DNA of 15,592 nucleotides from positions 1-15,592 of the forward strand of contig CALWEB010000113.1 in assembly GCA_944376955.1 (NCBI GenBank). Direction: 5' to 3'. Of this stretch, positions 7,111 through 14,279 are shown piece by piece; within the stretch, counting starts at the first letter, position 1, and every line of letters begins with the position of its first letter. A model generated the notes under the pieces. That model saw only the letters and a program-made list of their open reading frames with translations, did not search any database and was not told the DNA's origin. The DNA is from an uncultured Agathobaculum sp. (GTDB lineage: Bacteria > Bacillota > Clostridia > Oscillospirales > Butyricicoccaceae). Made by a program: the position numbers and the translations under genes.

Positions 7111-8502
7111 ATGGAACAACAGAAAAAGCAAAAGCGCACGGCCGATCTGGGGAACGACCCGGTCGGCCCGCTGCTTGTCCGCCTTGCGCTGCCGACGGTG
7201 TGCGCGCAGGTGGTCAACCTTTTGTACAACATTGTAGACCGCATCTATATCGGGCAGATCCCGGTGGAAGGCAAGCTTGCACTGACCGGTATGGGCGTTA
7301 CCTTCCCGGTCATCACGCTGATTTCGGCGTTCGCCGCGCTCATCGGCATGGGCGGCGCGCCCCATGCCTCGATCGCGATGGGCGCGGGTGAGCATGAAAA
7401 GGCCGAGCGCACACTCGGCACCTGCACCGCTGCCCTGTGGGGGCTGGCGATTGTGCTGACCGCACTGTTCCTGCTGTTTCAGGAGCCGCTGCTCGTGCTG
7501 TTCGGTGCGTCGGCGGATACACTGCCTTATGCGATGCAGTACTTGAATATCTATGTGCTGGGCACGATTTTTGTGATGACCGCGCTGGGGCTCAATGGCT
7601 TCATCACGGCGCAGGGCAAATCCAGCGTGGCGATGAAAACCGTGCTGATCGGCGCGGTGCTCAACGTCGTGCTGGACCCGGTGTTCATCTTCGTGTTCGG
7701 GATGGGCGTGCGCGGCGCGGCAATCGCCACGGTGATTTCGCAGGCGGTGTCGGCCTTATGGGTGGTGCGGTTTCTGACCGGTGCCAAAAGCACGCTGCGG
7801 CTGAAAAAGGCGTTTTTCCGGCTGGACAAACGGCTGCTGCTGCCCGCAATCGCGCTGGGGATGTCGCCCTTTGTGATGCAGTCTACCGAAAGCCTGCTGA
7901 CGGTGACCTTTAACGTGTCCTTGCAGAAATACGGCGGCGATCTGGCCGTCGGCGCGATGACCATTCTGACCTCAGTTGCGCAGATGGTGCAGATGCCGCT
8001 GATGGGACTGGCGCAGGGCGCGCAGCCGATTTTAAGCTTCAACTACGGCGCGAAGCGGCCCGACCGGATGAAGCAGTCGGTCCAATACACCCTGCTGATC
8101 GCCTGTGTGTTTGCATTCGGCGTCTGGGCGCTTGCGATGATCGCACCACATATGCTCGCGTGCCTGTTTGCGCACGACAGCGCGCTGATCGACGAGACTG
8201 CTTGGGCGCTGCGCATTTATTTTGCAGTGGGCTTTGTGGCGGCGTTCCAGAATACGTTCCAGCAATGCTTCGTTGCACTGGGTGAGGCCAAGATTTCGCT
8301 GTTCCTCGCGCTGGAGCGCAAAATCATCCTGCTCATCCCACTGATCCTGATTTTGCCGCATTTCTTTGGGGACAAACTGTTTGCGGTGTTCTTTGCTGAG
8401 CCGGTGGCAGACCTGCTCGCTGCTGCGACAACGACCACCCTGTTTTTGATCCGCTTCCGGCAGATCCTGCACCGCGTGCAGGAAAAGGGGAAAGGTCTGT
8501 AA
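7111..8502 (+). CDS. MATE family efflux transporter
   Basis: A 463-residue polytopic membrane protein, about 12 predicted helices, of the multidrug and toxic compound extrusion family. These antiporters use a Na+ or H+ gradient to export drugs or metabolites. Family marks: PTVCAQVVNLLYNIVDRIYI in helix 1 (28-47), NVVLDPVFIF (185-194), the duplicated helix bundle in the second half with MSPFVMQ, and GLAQGAQPILSFNYGAK ahead of helix 9. The pattern resembles the bacterial DinF/MepA-like branch. The ATG is one base after the phosphorylase stop; GGAGG at 7091-7095 is 15 bases away, so initiation probably relies on coupling. The substrate is unknown: a nucleoside product of the neighbouring enzyme is possible but unsupported. 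A strong terminator follows. Confidence 0.93.
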   Translation: MEQQKKQKRTADLGNDPVGPLLVRLALPTVCAQVVNLLYNIVDRIYIGQIPVEGKLALTGMGVTFPVITLISAFAALIGMGGAPHASIAMGAGEHEKAERTLGTCTAALWGLAIVLTALFLLFQEPLLVLFGASADTLPYAMQYLNIYVLGTIFVMTALGLNGFITAQGKSSVAMKTVLIGAVLNVVLDPVFIFVFGMGVRGAAIATVISQAVSALWVVRFLTGAKSTLRLKKAFFRLDKRLLLPAIALGMSPFVMQSTESLLTVTFNVSLQKYGGDLAVGAMTILTSVAQMVQMPLMGLAQGAQPILSFNYGAKRPDRMKQSVQYTLLIACVFAFGVWALAMIAPHMLACLFAHDSALIDETAWALRIYFAVGFVAAFQNTFQQCFVALGEAKISLFLALERKIILLIPLILILPHFFGDKLFAVFFAEPVADLLAAATTTTLFLIRFRQILHRVQEKGKGL

Positions 8503-8517
8503 CTGAAAAGGGGAATG

Positions 8518-8555
8518 AAAAAAGCTTCGGAAACCATGTTTCCGAAGCTTTTTTT
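8518..8555 (+). terminator. Rho-independent terminator after the MATE gene
   Basis: A 17-bp perfect stem (8518-8534 with 8538-8554, core GCTTCGGAAAC), a 3-base loop and a T-tract at 8549-8555. It starts 15 bases after the MATE stop. The A-tract on the left arm could make it work on the minus strand too. Confidence 0.93.
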
Positions 8556-8588
8556 ACAGAACGTGTATGTGCAAATTGCACAACACAG

Positions 8589-8623
8589 GGACGTTGGGAT
8601 TTCTCAGGACAACGTTCTTTTTT
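8589..8623 (+). terminator. Second terminator-like hairpin, or decayed palindromic element
   Basis: GGACGTTG (8589-8596) pairs with CAACGTTC (8610-8617) through 8 bp including one G-T wobble, with a 13-base loop, and is followed by TTTTTT (8618-8623). It could act as a back-up terminator after the MATE operon. The flanking CAACACAGGGACGTT resembles short palindromic intergenic repeats of Firmicutes, but I see only one copy here. Confidence 0.4.
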
Positions 8624-8716
8624 CAGGCAATGGACGTGGGAAAAGACACATGGGAAAAATCCCCTTTTTTCAATCGCGTTTGGAAGAAGCCGAAATAATT
8701 TTGGCTACTTGTTCTA

Positions 8717-8745
8717 TTGAAGGAAAAACATTTTGGGCGCATAAT
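8717..8745 (+). promoter_or_regulatory. Promoter for the small winged-helix gene
   Basis: TTGAAG (8717-8722, 4 of 6), a 17-base spacer and CATAAT (8740-8745, 5 of 6). The predicted start at about 8752 would leave a leader of about 30 bases before the ATG at 8783. Confidence 0.5.
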
Positions 8746-8782
8746 ATGGCTCATCAATAAAACATGAGAGAAGGAAAATAAC

Positions 8783-9034
8783 ATGATTCAATCGCAAGAC
8801 ATCAAACGGATACTTTCCCAAATCCCGTCGGGTAAAACGATGCCCATTAAGGGTATTCAAAAACTGGTCAGTGACAATTTTTTGTTGACTGATGAGGATC
8901 TGCAGCCGCACACACATACCCGGAAAACGACTTATCCGCGTTGGAAGCATCGATTACAAGGCGTTCTGCATGGGTTAAAGGGCAACAACCAGGTTTTACA
9001 TAACAAATTGACACACCAATATACATTCTTATAA
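8783..9034 (+). CDS. Small winged-helix-like hypothetical protein
   Basis: An 83-residue protein not firmly recognised. The segment around residues 45-83, with HTRKTTYPRWKHRLQGVL (45-62) followed by HGLKGNN and ending in QYTFL, looks like the recognition helix and wing of the winged-helix domains found at the N-terminus of some restriction-type nucleases. Here the protein stops after that domain. It could be a free DNA-binding protein or the surviving front of a longer gene. The ATG has AAGGA (8771-8775) with a 7-base spacer, and a promoter fits just upstream, so it looks expressed. Its base composition is AT-rich compared with every neighbour, which suggests a separate origin. It faces the ABC exporter operon. 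Confidence 0.55.
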   Translation: MIQSQDIKRILSQIPSGKTMPIKGIQKLVSDNFLLTDEDLQPHTHTRKTTYPRWKHRLQGVLHGLKGNNQVLHNKLTHQYTFL

Positions 9035-9101
9035 GATTGGTTACCGGCTTTCCATCCAGCGTCATCGGGTGAACCATATTGCGGATTGACGACAAACGAG
9101 A

Positions 9102-9141
9102 CAAGGGACTGCGCCCGCGCAATGCGCGGCGCAGCCCCTTG
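9102..9141 (-). terminator. Large hairpin downstream of the ABC exporter operon
   Basis: A 17-bp interrupted stem: CAAGGG with CCCTTG, an A-C mismatch, CTGCGC with GCGCAG, a bulged C, and CGCGC with GCGCG around loop AAT. It lies 30 bases beyond the stop of the second ABC gene. On the minus strand it is followed by TCTCGTTTGTC, a poor T-tract, so termination is likely but not certain. Confidence 0.5.
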
Positions 9142-9145
9142 CTGA

Positions 9146-9164
9146 TTGCAAACGTGTTTTGCAA
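9146..9164. repeat. Small inverted repeat next to the large hairpin
   Basis: TTGCAAA (9146-9152) and TTTGCAA (9158-9164) with loop CGTGT. It lies between the ABC gene stop and the larger hairpin and has no T-tract. Possibly an RNA 3'-end stabiliser. Confidence 0.35.
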
Positions 9165-9170
9165 GTGGGG

Positions 9171-11108
9171 TTATTCGAGTTCGAAAGCACCGGTATAAAG
9201 CTGGTAATACTTGCCGTGTTCGGCAATCAGCTGCTCGTGGTTGCCGCGCTCGATGATATGGCCGAGCTGGAGCACCATAATCACGTCCGCGTTCTGTACG
9301 GTGGACAGACGGTGCGCGATGACGAATACCGTGCGGCCGTACATCAGGCTGTCCATGCCCGCCTGTACGATCGACTCCGTGCGCGTGTCGATCGAGCTGG
9401 TCGCCTCATCGAGGATCATCACCGGCGGGTCGGCCACGGCCGCACGCGCGATCGAGATCAACTGGCGCTGGCCCTGCGAGAGGCTGCCGCCCTCACCGTC
9501 GATGACCGTGTCGTAGCCATCGGGCAGGCGGCGGATGAAGTCATCCGCGTTGGCCAGTTGTGCCGCCGCCTCAACTTCCTGATCGGTCGCTTCCAGATTG
9601 CCATAGCGGATGTTGTCGCGGATCGTGCCGGTGAACAGGTTGGTGTCCTGCAAAACAATGCCCAGCGAGCGGCGCAGATCGGACTTCTTGATCTTGTTGA
9701 TGTTGATGCCGTCATAGCGGATCTTGCCGTCCGCAATGTCGTAAAAGCGGTTGATCAGGTTGGTGATCGTGGTCTTGCCCGCGCCGGTTGCACCGACGAA
9801 GGCGACCTTTTGGCCGGGCTCGGCGTACAGCGTGATGTTGTGCAGCACGATCTTATCCGGGTTGTAGCCGAAGTCCACGTCGTAGAACCGCACGTCGCCC
9901 TTGACCTGCTGGTAGGTGATCGTGCCGTCCTCATGCGGGTGCTTCCAGGCCCAGATATTTGTCTTTTCGGGCGTTTCGGTCAGGTTGCCGTCCTTGTCGT
10001 ACTTGGCATTAACCAGCGTGACATAGCCGTTGTCCTGTTCCGGCTCTTCGTCCATCAGCTCGAAGATACGCTCGGCACCGGCCAGCGCCATGATGATCGA
10101 GTTGAACTGCTGCGAGATCTGGGTCACCGGCATGGTAAACGACTTGGTCAGCTGCAGGAAAGAGGCGATAACGCCGATGGTGATGCTGCTGCCGACCACA
10201 CCGGACAGTGCCAGCGTGCCGCCGACCACGGCCACCAGTACATACAGCAGGTTACCGATGTTGGCCATGATCGGCATGAGGATGTTGGCAAAGGTGTTGG
10301 CGTTCTTCGCGCTTTCGCGCAGCGCGTCGTTGAGCACATCAAACTGTTCTTTGCACTTTTCCTCGTGGCAGAACACCTTGACGACCTTCTGACCGCCGAT
10401 CATTTCTTCGATATAGCCGTTGACCTTGCCCAGCGCGGTCTGCTGCTCGAGAAAGAAGCGGGCAGACTGGCCGCCGATGCGCTTGACAACCACCAGCATC
10501 ACAAAGATGCCGAGCAGCACGAAGATGGTCAGCCAGATGTTGGTCACCAGCATAGCGATGAATACCGCGATGATGGTAATCAGCGAGGAAAACATCTGCG
10601 GTACGGACTGGCTGAGCATCTGCTGGAGCGTATCGGTATCGTTGGTGAAGTGGCTCATCAGGTCGCCGTGGGTATGCGTGTCAAAATAGCGGATGGGCAG
10701 CTTCTGCATCCGCTCAAACATTTCGTCGCGCACCTGCTTGAGAATGCCCTGCGAGATCGAAACCATGATGCGGTTATAGAGGAAGGTCGAAACAATGCCC
10801 ACCAGATACACCAGCGCCATCAGTGCGATCGCGTGGATCAGGCCGGTGAACACCGGCGAAGCCTGCAAAAGCAATGGCGCGATATAATCGTCAATCAAGA
10901 CGCGCAGGAACATCGAGCCTGCGACGTTTGCCACCGCGGAAAACAGGATGCAGATCAGTACTACGGCGAACTGCACGGCGTAGCCGCCTTTAAAGTAACG
11001 GAGCAAACGCGCGAGGGTTTTCCTCGGGTTTTTGCTGCGCTTGCCGCCGGCCATTTGGCCATGACGGCCCGGACCGCCCATCGGTCCTCTCATTCCGGGT
11101 CCCGGCAT
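9171..11108 (-). CDS. ABC exporter half-transporter, catalytic-site subunit of a heterodimer
   Basis: A 645-residue type IV ABC exporter subunit: six membrane helices (about 45-345) followed by an ATPase domain. Motifs: Walker A GATGAGKT (439-446), Q-loop Gln487, signature LSQGQ (543-547, degenerate from LSGGQ), Walker B VMILDE with catalytic Glu568, and switch His599. It therefore supplies the working Walker B and His, while its signature loop faces the partner's weak site. The cytosolic N-terminus (1-28) is rich in Gly, Pro, Met and Arg. A linker of roughly 40 extra residues with WAWKHPHEDGT (386-396) lies between the membrane and ATPase parts. The ATG overlaps the partner's stop codon by one base and is preceded by AAAGGAGG. 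Substrates are probably drugs or lipids, by analogy with BmrCD and LmrCD; this is inference. Confidence 0.93.
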   Translation of the reverse strand: MPGPGMRGPMGGPGRHGQMAGGKRSKNPRKTLARLLRYFKGGYAVQFAVVLICILFSAVANVAGSMFLRVLIDDYIAPLLLQASPVFTGLIHAIALMALVYLVGIVSTFLYNRIMVSISQGILKQVRDEMFERMQKLPIRYFDTHTHGDLMSHFTNDTDTLQQMLSQSVPQMFSSLITIIAVFIAMLVTNIWLTIFVLLGIFVMLVVVKRIGGQSARFFLEQQTALGKVNGYIEEMIGGQKVVKVFCHEEKCKEQFDVLNDALRESAKNANTFANILMPIMANIGNLLYVLVAVVGGTLALSGVVGSSITIGVIASFLQLTKSFTMPVTQISQQFNSIIMALAGAERIFELMDEEPEQDNGYVTLVNAKYDKDGNLTETPEKTNIWAWKHPHEDGTITYQQVKGDVRFYDVDFGYNPDKIVLHNITLYAEPGQKVAFVGATGAGKTTITNLINRFYDIADGKIRYDGININKIKKSDLRRSLGIVLQDTNLFTGTIRDNIRYGNLEATDQEVEAAAQLANADDFIRRLPDGYDTVIDGEGGSLSQGQRQLISIARAAVADPPVMILDEATSSIDTRTESIVQAGMDSLMYGRTVFVIAHRLSTVQNADVIMVLQLGHIIERGNHEQLIAEHGKYYQLYTGAFELE

Positions 11109-12838
11109 TATTCCTCGCCTCCTTTCTTCATCTGCTGGTTGTAGATTTCCTGATAAATGGTGTTGTTGGCCAGCAGCTCGTCATGCGTGCCGACCGCTTG
11201 GATCGCGCCGCCGTCCAGAATGACGATCTGATCCGCATCCTGCACGGAGGAGATGCGCTGCGCGATGATCAGCTTGGTTGTGTCCGGGATCTCTTCCGCG
11301 AATGCCTTGCGGATCAGCGCATCGGTCTTGGTATCGACTGCGCTGGTCGAGTCGTCCAGAATCAGCACCTTGGGCTTTTTCAGCAGCGCGCGGGCGATGC
11401 ACAGACGCTGCTTCTGGCCGCCGGATACATTAGTACCGCCCTGCTCGATGTAAGTGTCGTATTTATCCGGCATCTGCTCGATGAACTCATCGGCCTGTGC
11501 CAGATGGCAGACGCGCTCGATCTCTGCGTCGCTTGCGTGCTCATCGCCCCAGCGCAGGTTTTCCTTGATCGTGCCGGAGAACAGCACGTTTTTCTGCAAT
11601 ACCATCGCGACCTGCTCACGCAGTGCCTCGATGTCGTAGTCGCGCACATCCACACCGCCAACCTTGACCGAGCCGGTGGTCACATCGTACAGACGCGGGA
11701 TCAACTGCACCAGTGTGGATTTTGCCGAGCCGGTGCCGCCCAGAATACCGATCGTCTGTCCGGCCTTGATGTGCAGGTTGACGTCGCGCAGCGCAAGCTT
11801 GTTTGCGTCGCCCTTATAGCTGAAGTTTACGTCCTCAAAGTCGATGTCGCCGTTCTTGACCTCGGTGACCGGGTGCGCCGGGTTGTGCAGGTCGGATTTT
11901 TCTTCCAGCAGCTCGACGATGCGTTCCGCACTGGCCTTGGACATGGTGATCATGACGAAAACCATGGCCACCATCATCAAACTCATCAGGATTTGCATCG
12001 CGTAGGAGAACAGGCTGGTCAGCTCGCCGGTCGTCATGGTGCCGCCCACGATCAGGCGCGCGCCAAACCACGAGATCAGCAGCATACAGGCATACATGCA
12101 GAACTGCATCAGCGGCATGACGCCCGCCATGGTCTTCTGTGCCTTGGAGAACTGGCGGTACAGCAGACCGGATACGCCTTTGAATTTCTCGGTTTCGTGA
12201 TCTTCCCGCACATAGGCCTTGACCACGCGGATGCCGCGCACATTTTCCTGTACCACCGTGTTCATGCGGTCGTACGTCTTAAACACGCGCTCAAATACCG
12301 GTGCAACGGCCTTCATCAGCAGCCCCAGACCGATGGCCAAGATCGGCAGCACGCACAGGAAGATCAGCGCCAGCTGGCTGTTGATCTGGAACGCCATGAC
12401 CAGTGCGAACACCAGCATCACCGGGCAGCGCACGGCAATACGCGTACACATCTGGAACGAGTTCTGCACGTTGGTGACGTCGGTCGTCAGACGGGTGACG
12501 ATCGAACCGGTGGAGAACTTATCAATGTTCGAAAAGGAGAAATCCTGCACCGCGTAATACATATCATGGCGCAGGTTGCGGGCAAAGCCCGTGGAGGCAC
12601 GCGCGGCATAGGTGCCCGCGGCTGCGCCGAAGACCAGCGCCAGCATGGCGCAGACGATCAGAATGATGCCGTATTTCCAGATTTCCCCCATGTTTTGCGC
12701 ATCAATGCCTTTGTCGATCAGCAGGGCCATCACCGCGGGGATGACGACCTCCATCACAACCTCCAGCACAACGAAAAACGGCGTGAGCAGCGCGTCTTTT
12801 TGAAACTCACGCACGCTTTTTAACAGCCTCTTAATCAT
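11108..12838 (-). CDS. ABC exporter half-transporter, degenerate-site subunit of a heterodimer
   Basis: A 576-residue ABC exporter subunit with six membrane helices (about 15-300) and a C-terminal ATPase domain. Motifs: Walker A GGTGSAKS (367-374), Q-loop Gln415, intact signature VSGGQ (471-475), and Walker B VLILDD (491-496), where the catalytic Glu is Asp496. The switch His is replaced by Gln527 (IAQRIS). These two changes define the non-catalytic site of heterodimeric exporters such as TM287/288 and BmrCD. Its intact signature would complete the working ATP site of the partner encoded downstream. The start codon overlaps the marR stop as ATGA, so the three genes marR and the two ABC subunits form one tightly coupled operon. 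No substrate can be named from sequence. Confidence 0.93.
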   Translation of the reverse strand: MIKRLLKSVREFQKDALLTPFFVVLEVVMEVVIPAVMALLIDKGIDAQNMGEIWKYGIILIVCAMLALVFGAAAGTYAARASTGFARNLRHDMYYAVQDFSFSNIDKFSTGSIVTRLTTDVTNVQNSFQMCTRIAVRCPVMLVFALVMAFQINSQLALIFLCVLPILAIGLGLLMKAVAPVFERVFKTYDRMNTVVQENVRGIRVVKAYVREDHETEKFKGVSGLLYRQFSKAQKTMAGVMPLMQFCMYACMLLISWFGARLIVGGTMTTGELTSLFSYAMQILMSLMMVAMVFVMITMSKASAERIVELLEEKSDLHNPAHPVTEVKNGDIDFEDVNFSYKGDANKLALRDVNLHIKAGQTIGILGGTGSAKSTLVQLIPRLYDVTTGSVKVGGVDVRDYDIEALREQVAMVLQKNVLFSGTIKENLRWGDEHASDAEIERVCHLAQADEFIEQMPDKYDTYIEQGGTNVSGGQKQRLCIARALLKKPKVLILDDSTSAVDTKTDALIRKAFAEEIPDTTKLIIAQRISSVQDADQIVILDGGAIQAVGTHDELLANNTIYQEIYNQQMKKGGEE

Positions 12839-13296
12839 CCTTGTCCCTCCGAAGCTTTGCGTTGATAATTTTCCAGGTTGGCACGGATTTTTTCACAGAC
12901 ACGAAACCAGACGGCAAGCTCCTCCGGATCAATGCCCTCTTCCATGAGCGCCTCAGTTTGCGCCATCGCCTGATGGATGCGCTCATAGAGCGCTTTGGCT
13001 TGTTCGGTCAGCACCAGACGCTTGAGCCGCCGGTCCTGCTCCACCGGTTCGCGCCGCAGCAGGCCGTGTTCTTCCATCAGATTGAGGATCCCGGTTGCGG
13101 TCGAACGCCGGATGCGGAAATAGGTTTCGACATCCCGCTGGAAGCGCTCCTCCTTGGCCTGCATCAGGAACCAAAGGATCATCGCTTGCATCCCGGTGAT
13201 GTTTGCCATTTCGTCTTTACCGGTGGTGCAGACCATCTGCCGTTTGATCAGGTTGTTGAGCATGCCAAGCTCCGTGCCGATTCGCTTGTCACACAC
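12835..13296 (-). CDS. MarR family transcriptional regulator of the ABC exporter operon
   Basis: A 153-residue MarR-type winged-helix dimeric regulator. The DNA-binding core spans about residues 35-105: recognition helix RRSTATGILNLMEEHGLL (63-80), then the wing with the family's Asp-x-Arg motif (DRRLKRLVLT, 88-97). N- and C-terminal helices would form the dimer interface. The start is GTG at 13296, with AAGGAGG (complement of 13305-13311) 8 bases upstream; no ATG gives a better fit. It is first in an operon with the two exporter subunits and sits directly below a palindromic operator that overlaps its promoter, so it very likely represses its own operon until a ligand, perhaps an exported compound, binds. 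Confidence 0.92.
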   Translation of the reverse strand: MCDKRIGTELGMLNNLIKRQMVCTTGKDEMANITGMQAMILWFLMQAKEERFQRDVETYFRIRRSTATGILNLMEEHGLLRREPVEQDRRLKRLVLTEQAKALYERIHQAMAQTEALMEEGIDPEELAVWFRVCEKIRANLENYQRKASEGQG

Positions 13297-13315
13297 TTTG
13301 TTAGCCTCCTTACTA

Positions 13316-13327
13316 TTAGCTTACTAA
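13316..13327 (-). promoter_or_regulatory. Putative MarR operator
   Basis: On the minus strand TTAGTAAGCTAA, an inverted repeat with TTAG and CTAA ends, starting 3 bases after the -10 element and covering the expected transcription start. A second partial copy (TAGTAAG, then CTAA after the intervening GAGG) follows immediately and overlaps the ribosome site. The placement would block RNA polymerase. Confidence 0.6.
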
Positions 13328-13330
13328 CAC

Positions 13331-13358
13331 ATTATAGCGGGTTGGGAGGCAATGTCAA
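13331..13358 (-). promoter_or_regulatory. Perfect-consensus sigma-A promoter of the marR-ABC operon
   Basis: TTGACA (13358-13353), a 16-base spacer and TATAAT (13336-13331) on the minus strand: both hexamers match consensus in full. Such a strong promoter makes sense if it is held down by the repressor acting at the adjoining operator. Confidence 0.85.
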
Positions 13359-13377
13359 CCATCTTCACAGAATGTTC

Positions 13378-13412
13378 AAAAAAAAGCCTGCCGCATGTCA
13401 ATGCGGCAGGCT
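13378..13412 (-). terminator. Rho-independent terminator after the HD-domain gene
   Basis: A perfect 12-bp stem (13385-13396 with 13401-13412, core GCCTGCCGCAT) with a 4-base loop, followed on the minus strand by eight T residues. It lies 26 bases after the HD gene stop and keeps that transcript out of the marR promoter. Confidence 0.93.
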
Positions 13413-13437
13413 ATGACCCGATGGGTTTTGTGCAGGT

Positions 13438-13944
13438 TTACGGTTGGTACGGTGGGGAAAGATACAATTTCTGTAAAAGCATTCGGCCGGTGCGTGTGCG
13501 GAACAGCCGTTCCTCCGCGGTGCGGCAGGCGTCCGGCGGCAGGGCATCCTCGTAGGCGTTGACCAGGAAGTCCGCCTCGACCAGAATGCGGAAGTCCGTG
13601 TCCTCGGATGCCGCATAAGTGTGGTGGTGCGCGATCAGCCAGAGGATGCGCTCACGCGCTGCCGGGTCGGCTCCCACCTGTTCGAGCAGTGGCGCTGCGA
13701 CCGCCGGACCTTCCGCTTCCTGCCACTGGCCGGCGGAGGAGCCGTGCTTGCGCTCGGCTTCGTGGATGCCGATGTCGTGCAGGATGGCAGCCGCCTCCAA
13801 CGTATTCTGCGTTTGCGCATCCAAGCCTTCGCGCTGCCCGATGAGGCGGCAGAACGCATAGACCTTCAAAAAATGCTGCACCCGGCGCGGGTCGCCTGCG
13901 TCGTATGCGACAGCCAGTTCGGTCAGTTTGGTAATATCGATCAT
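13438..13944 (-). CDS. HD-domain phosphohydrolase family protein
   Basis: A 168-residue HD-superfamily protein. Metal-ligand motifs are in the expected order: His24 (RRVQHFLKV), the His56-Asp57 doublet in AAAILHDIGI, His106-His107-His108 (IAHHHTY) and Asp125 (LVEADFLVN). These usually hold one or two divalent metals that hydrolyse phosphoesters, often of nucleotides; the substrate here is unknown. I choose ATG 13944, which overlaps the upstream stop as ATGA and has GGGAGGG six bases away, over the ATG at 13959, which would place this ribosome site inside the gene. It is co-transcribed with the MGMT-like gene, so a link to nucleotide or DNA damage metabolism is possible but unproved. Confidence 0.85.
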   Translation of the reverse strand: MIDITKLTELAVAYDAGDPRRVQHFLKVYAFCRLIGQREGLDAQTQNTLEAAAILHDIGIHEAERKHGSSAGQWQEAEGPAVAAPLLEQVGADPAARERILWLIAHHHTYAASEDTDFRILVEADFLVNAYEDALPPDACRTAEERLFRTRTGRMLLQKLYLSPPYQP

Positions 13945-14252
13945 GATAAGCCCTCCCATTGGAATTTCTGCATGTCTACGCGGCCGTCCGGCGTAAATTC
14001 TACGCCATCGGCTTCCAGCATGGCGCGCTGCACATCCGCACCGCCGAACGCAAAGGCAGGGGAGGTGCGGCCGTCTTTTGTCACCACACGGTAGCAGGGG
14101 ATGCCCTCGGGGTCGGGGTTGGCGTGCAGCGCATAGCCGACCACCCGCGCCCAGCGCGGATTGCCTGCAAGGAACGCCACTTGTCCATAAGTGGCCACCG
14201 TGCCGCGCGGGATACGGCGCACCACGGCGTAAATTCGTTCAAAAGTTGTTAT
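13941..14252 (-). CDS. MGMT/alkyltransferase-like DNA-binding protein, apparent AUA start
   Basis: A 103-residue protein equal to the C-terminal domain of O6-alkylguanine-DNA alkyltransferases, lacking the usual N-terminal domain. Visible are IPRGTVATYGQVA (14-26), RVVGYALHANP (36-46) in the DNA-binding helix region, and IPCYRVV (51-57) with Cys53, the alkyl-acceptor position. The His of the classic PCHR motif is Tyr here. It either repairs alkylated guanine or only flags it, as alkyltransferase-like proteins do. Family-like sequence (TTFERIYAVVRR) continues upstream of the first standard start, GTG 14225, up to an ATA at 14252, where a Met is expected; AAAGGAGA lies 10 bases before it. No ATG, GTG or TTG fits in frame. 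It is followed by the HD gene through an ATGA overlap. Confidence 0.82.
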   Translation of the reverse strand: MTTFERIYAVVRRIPRGTVATYGQVAFLAGNPRWARVVGYALHANPDPEGIPCYRVVTKDGRTSPAFAFGGADVQRAMLEADGVEFTPDGRVDMQKFQWEGLS

Positions 14253-14279
14253 TTTGCAAGTTTCTCCTTTGATGGTTTC

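Larger units (their letters stand above)
8556..8782. other. AT-richer intergenic stretch with no recognised gene
   Basis: Between the MATE terminator and the small winged-helix gene I see no coding sequence that I believe. The stretch is clearly richer in A and T than its surroundings. It holds a hairpin with a T-tract (8589-8623) and a plausible promoter (8717-8745). An open frame running to 8760 begins inside the terminator and has no ribosome site, so it is probably chance. Confidence 0.5.

Noticed and set aside
8515..8760. An 81-codon open frame after the MATE gene
   Set aside because: Its start lies within the terminator region, there is no proper ribosome site, and nothing in it resembles a known protein.
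8867..9164. A 98-codon minus-strand open frame across the winged-helix gene and the hairpins
   Set aside because: It runs through two strong inverted repeats, has no ribosome site, and matches no family I know.
9159..11144. A 661-codon open frame on the plus strand
   Set aside because: It lies antisense to an ABC exporter gene with every motif intact. Its His-, Asp- and Arg-rich sequence is the usual shadow of a GC-rich gene.
11183..12823. A 546-codon open frame on the plus strand
   Set aside because: It is antisense to the other ABC subunit, has no recognisable domains, and has the same low-complexity His/Gln/Arg make-up.
13945..13959. A five-codon longer start for the HD-domain gene
   Set aside because: The ribosome site GGGAGGG lies between this ATG and the next one, so ATG 13944 with the ATGA overlap is the better start.
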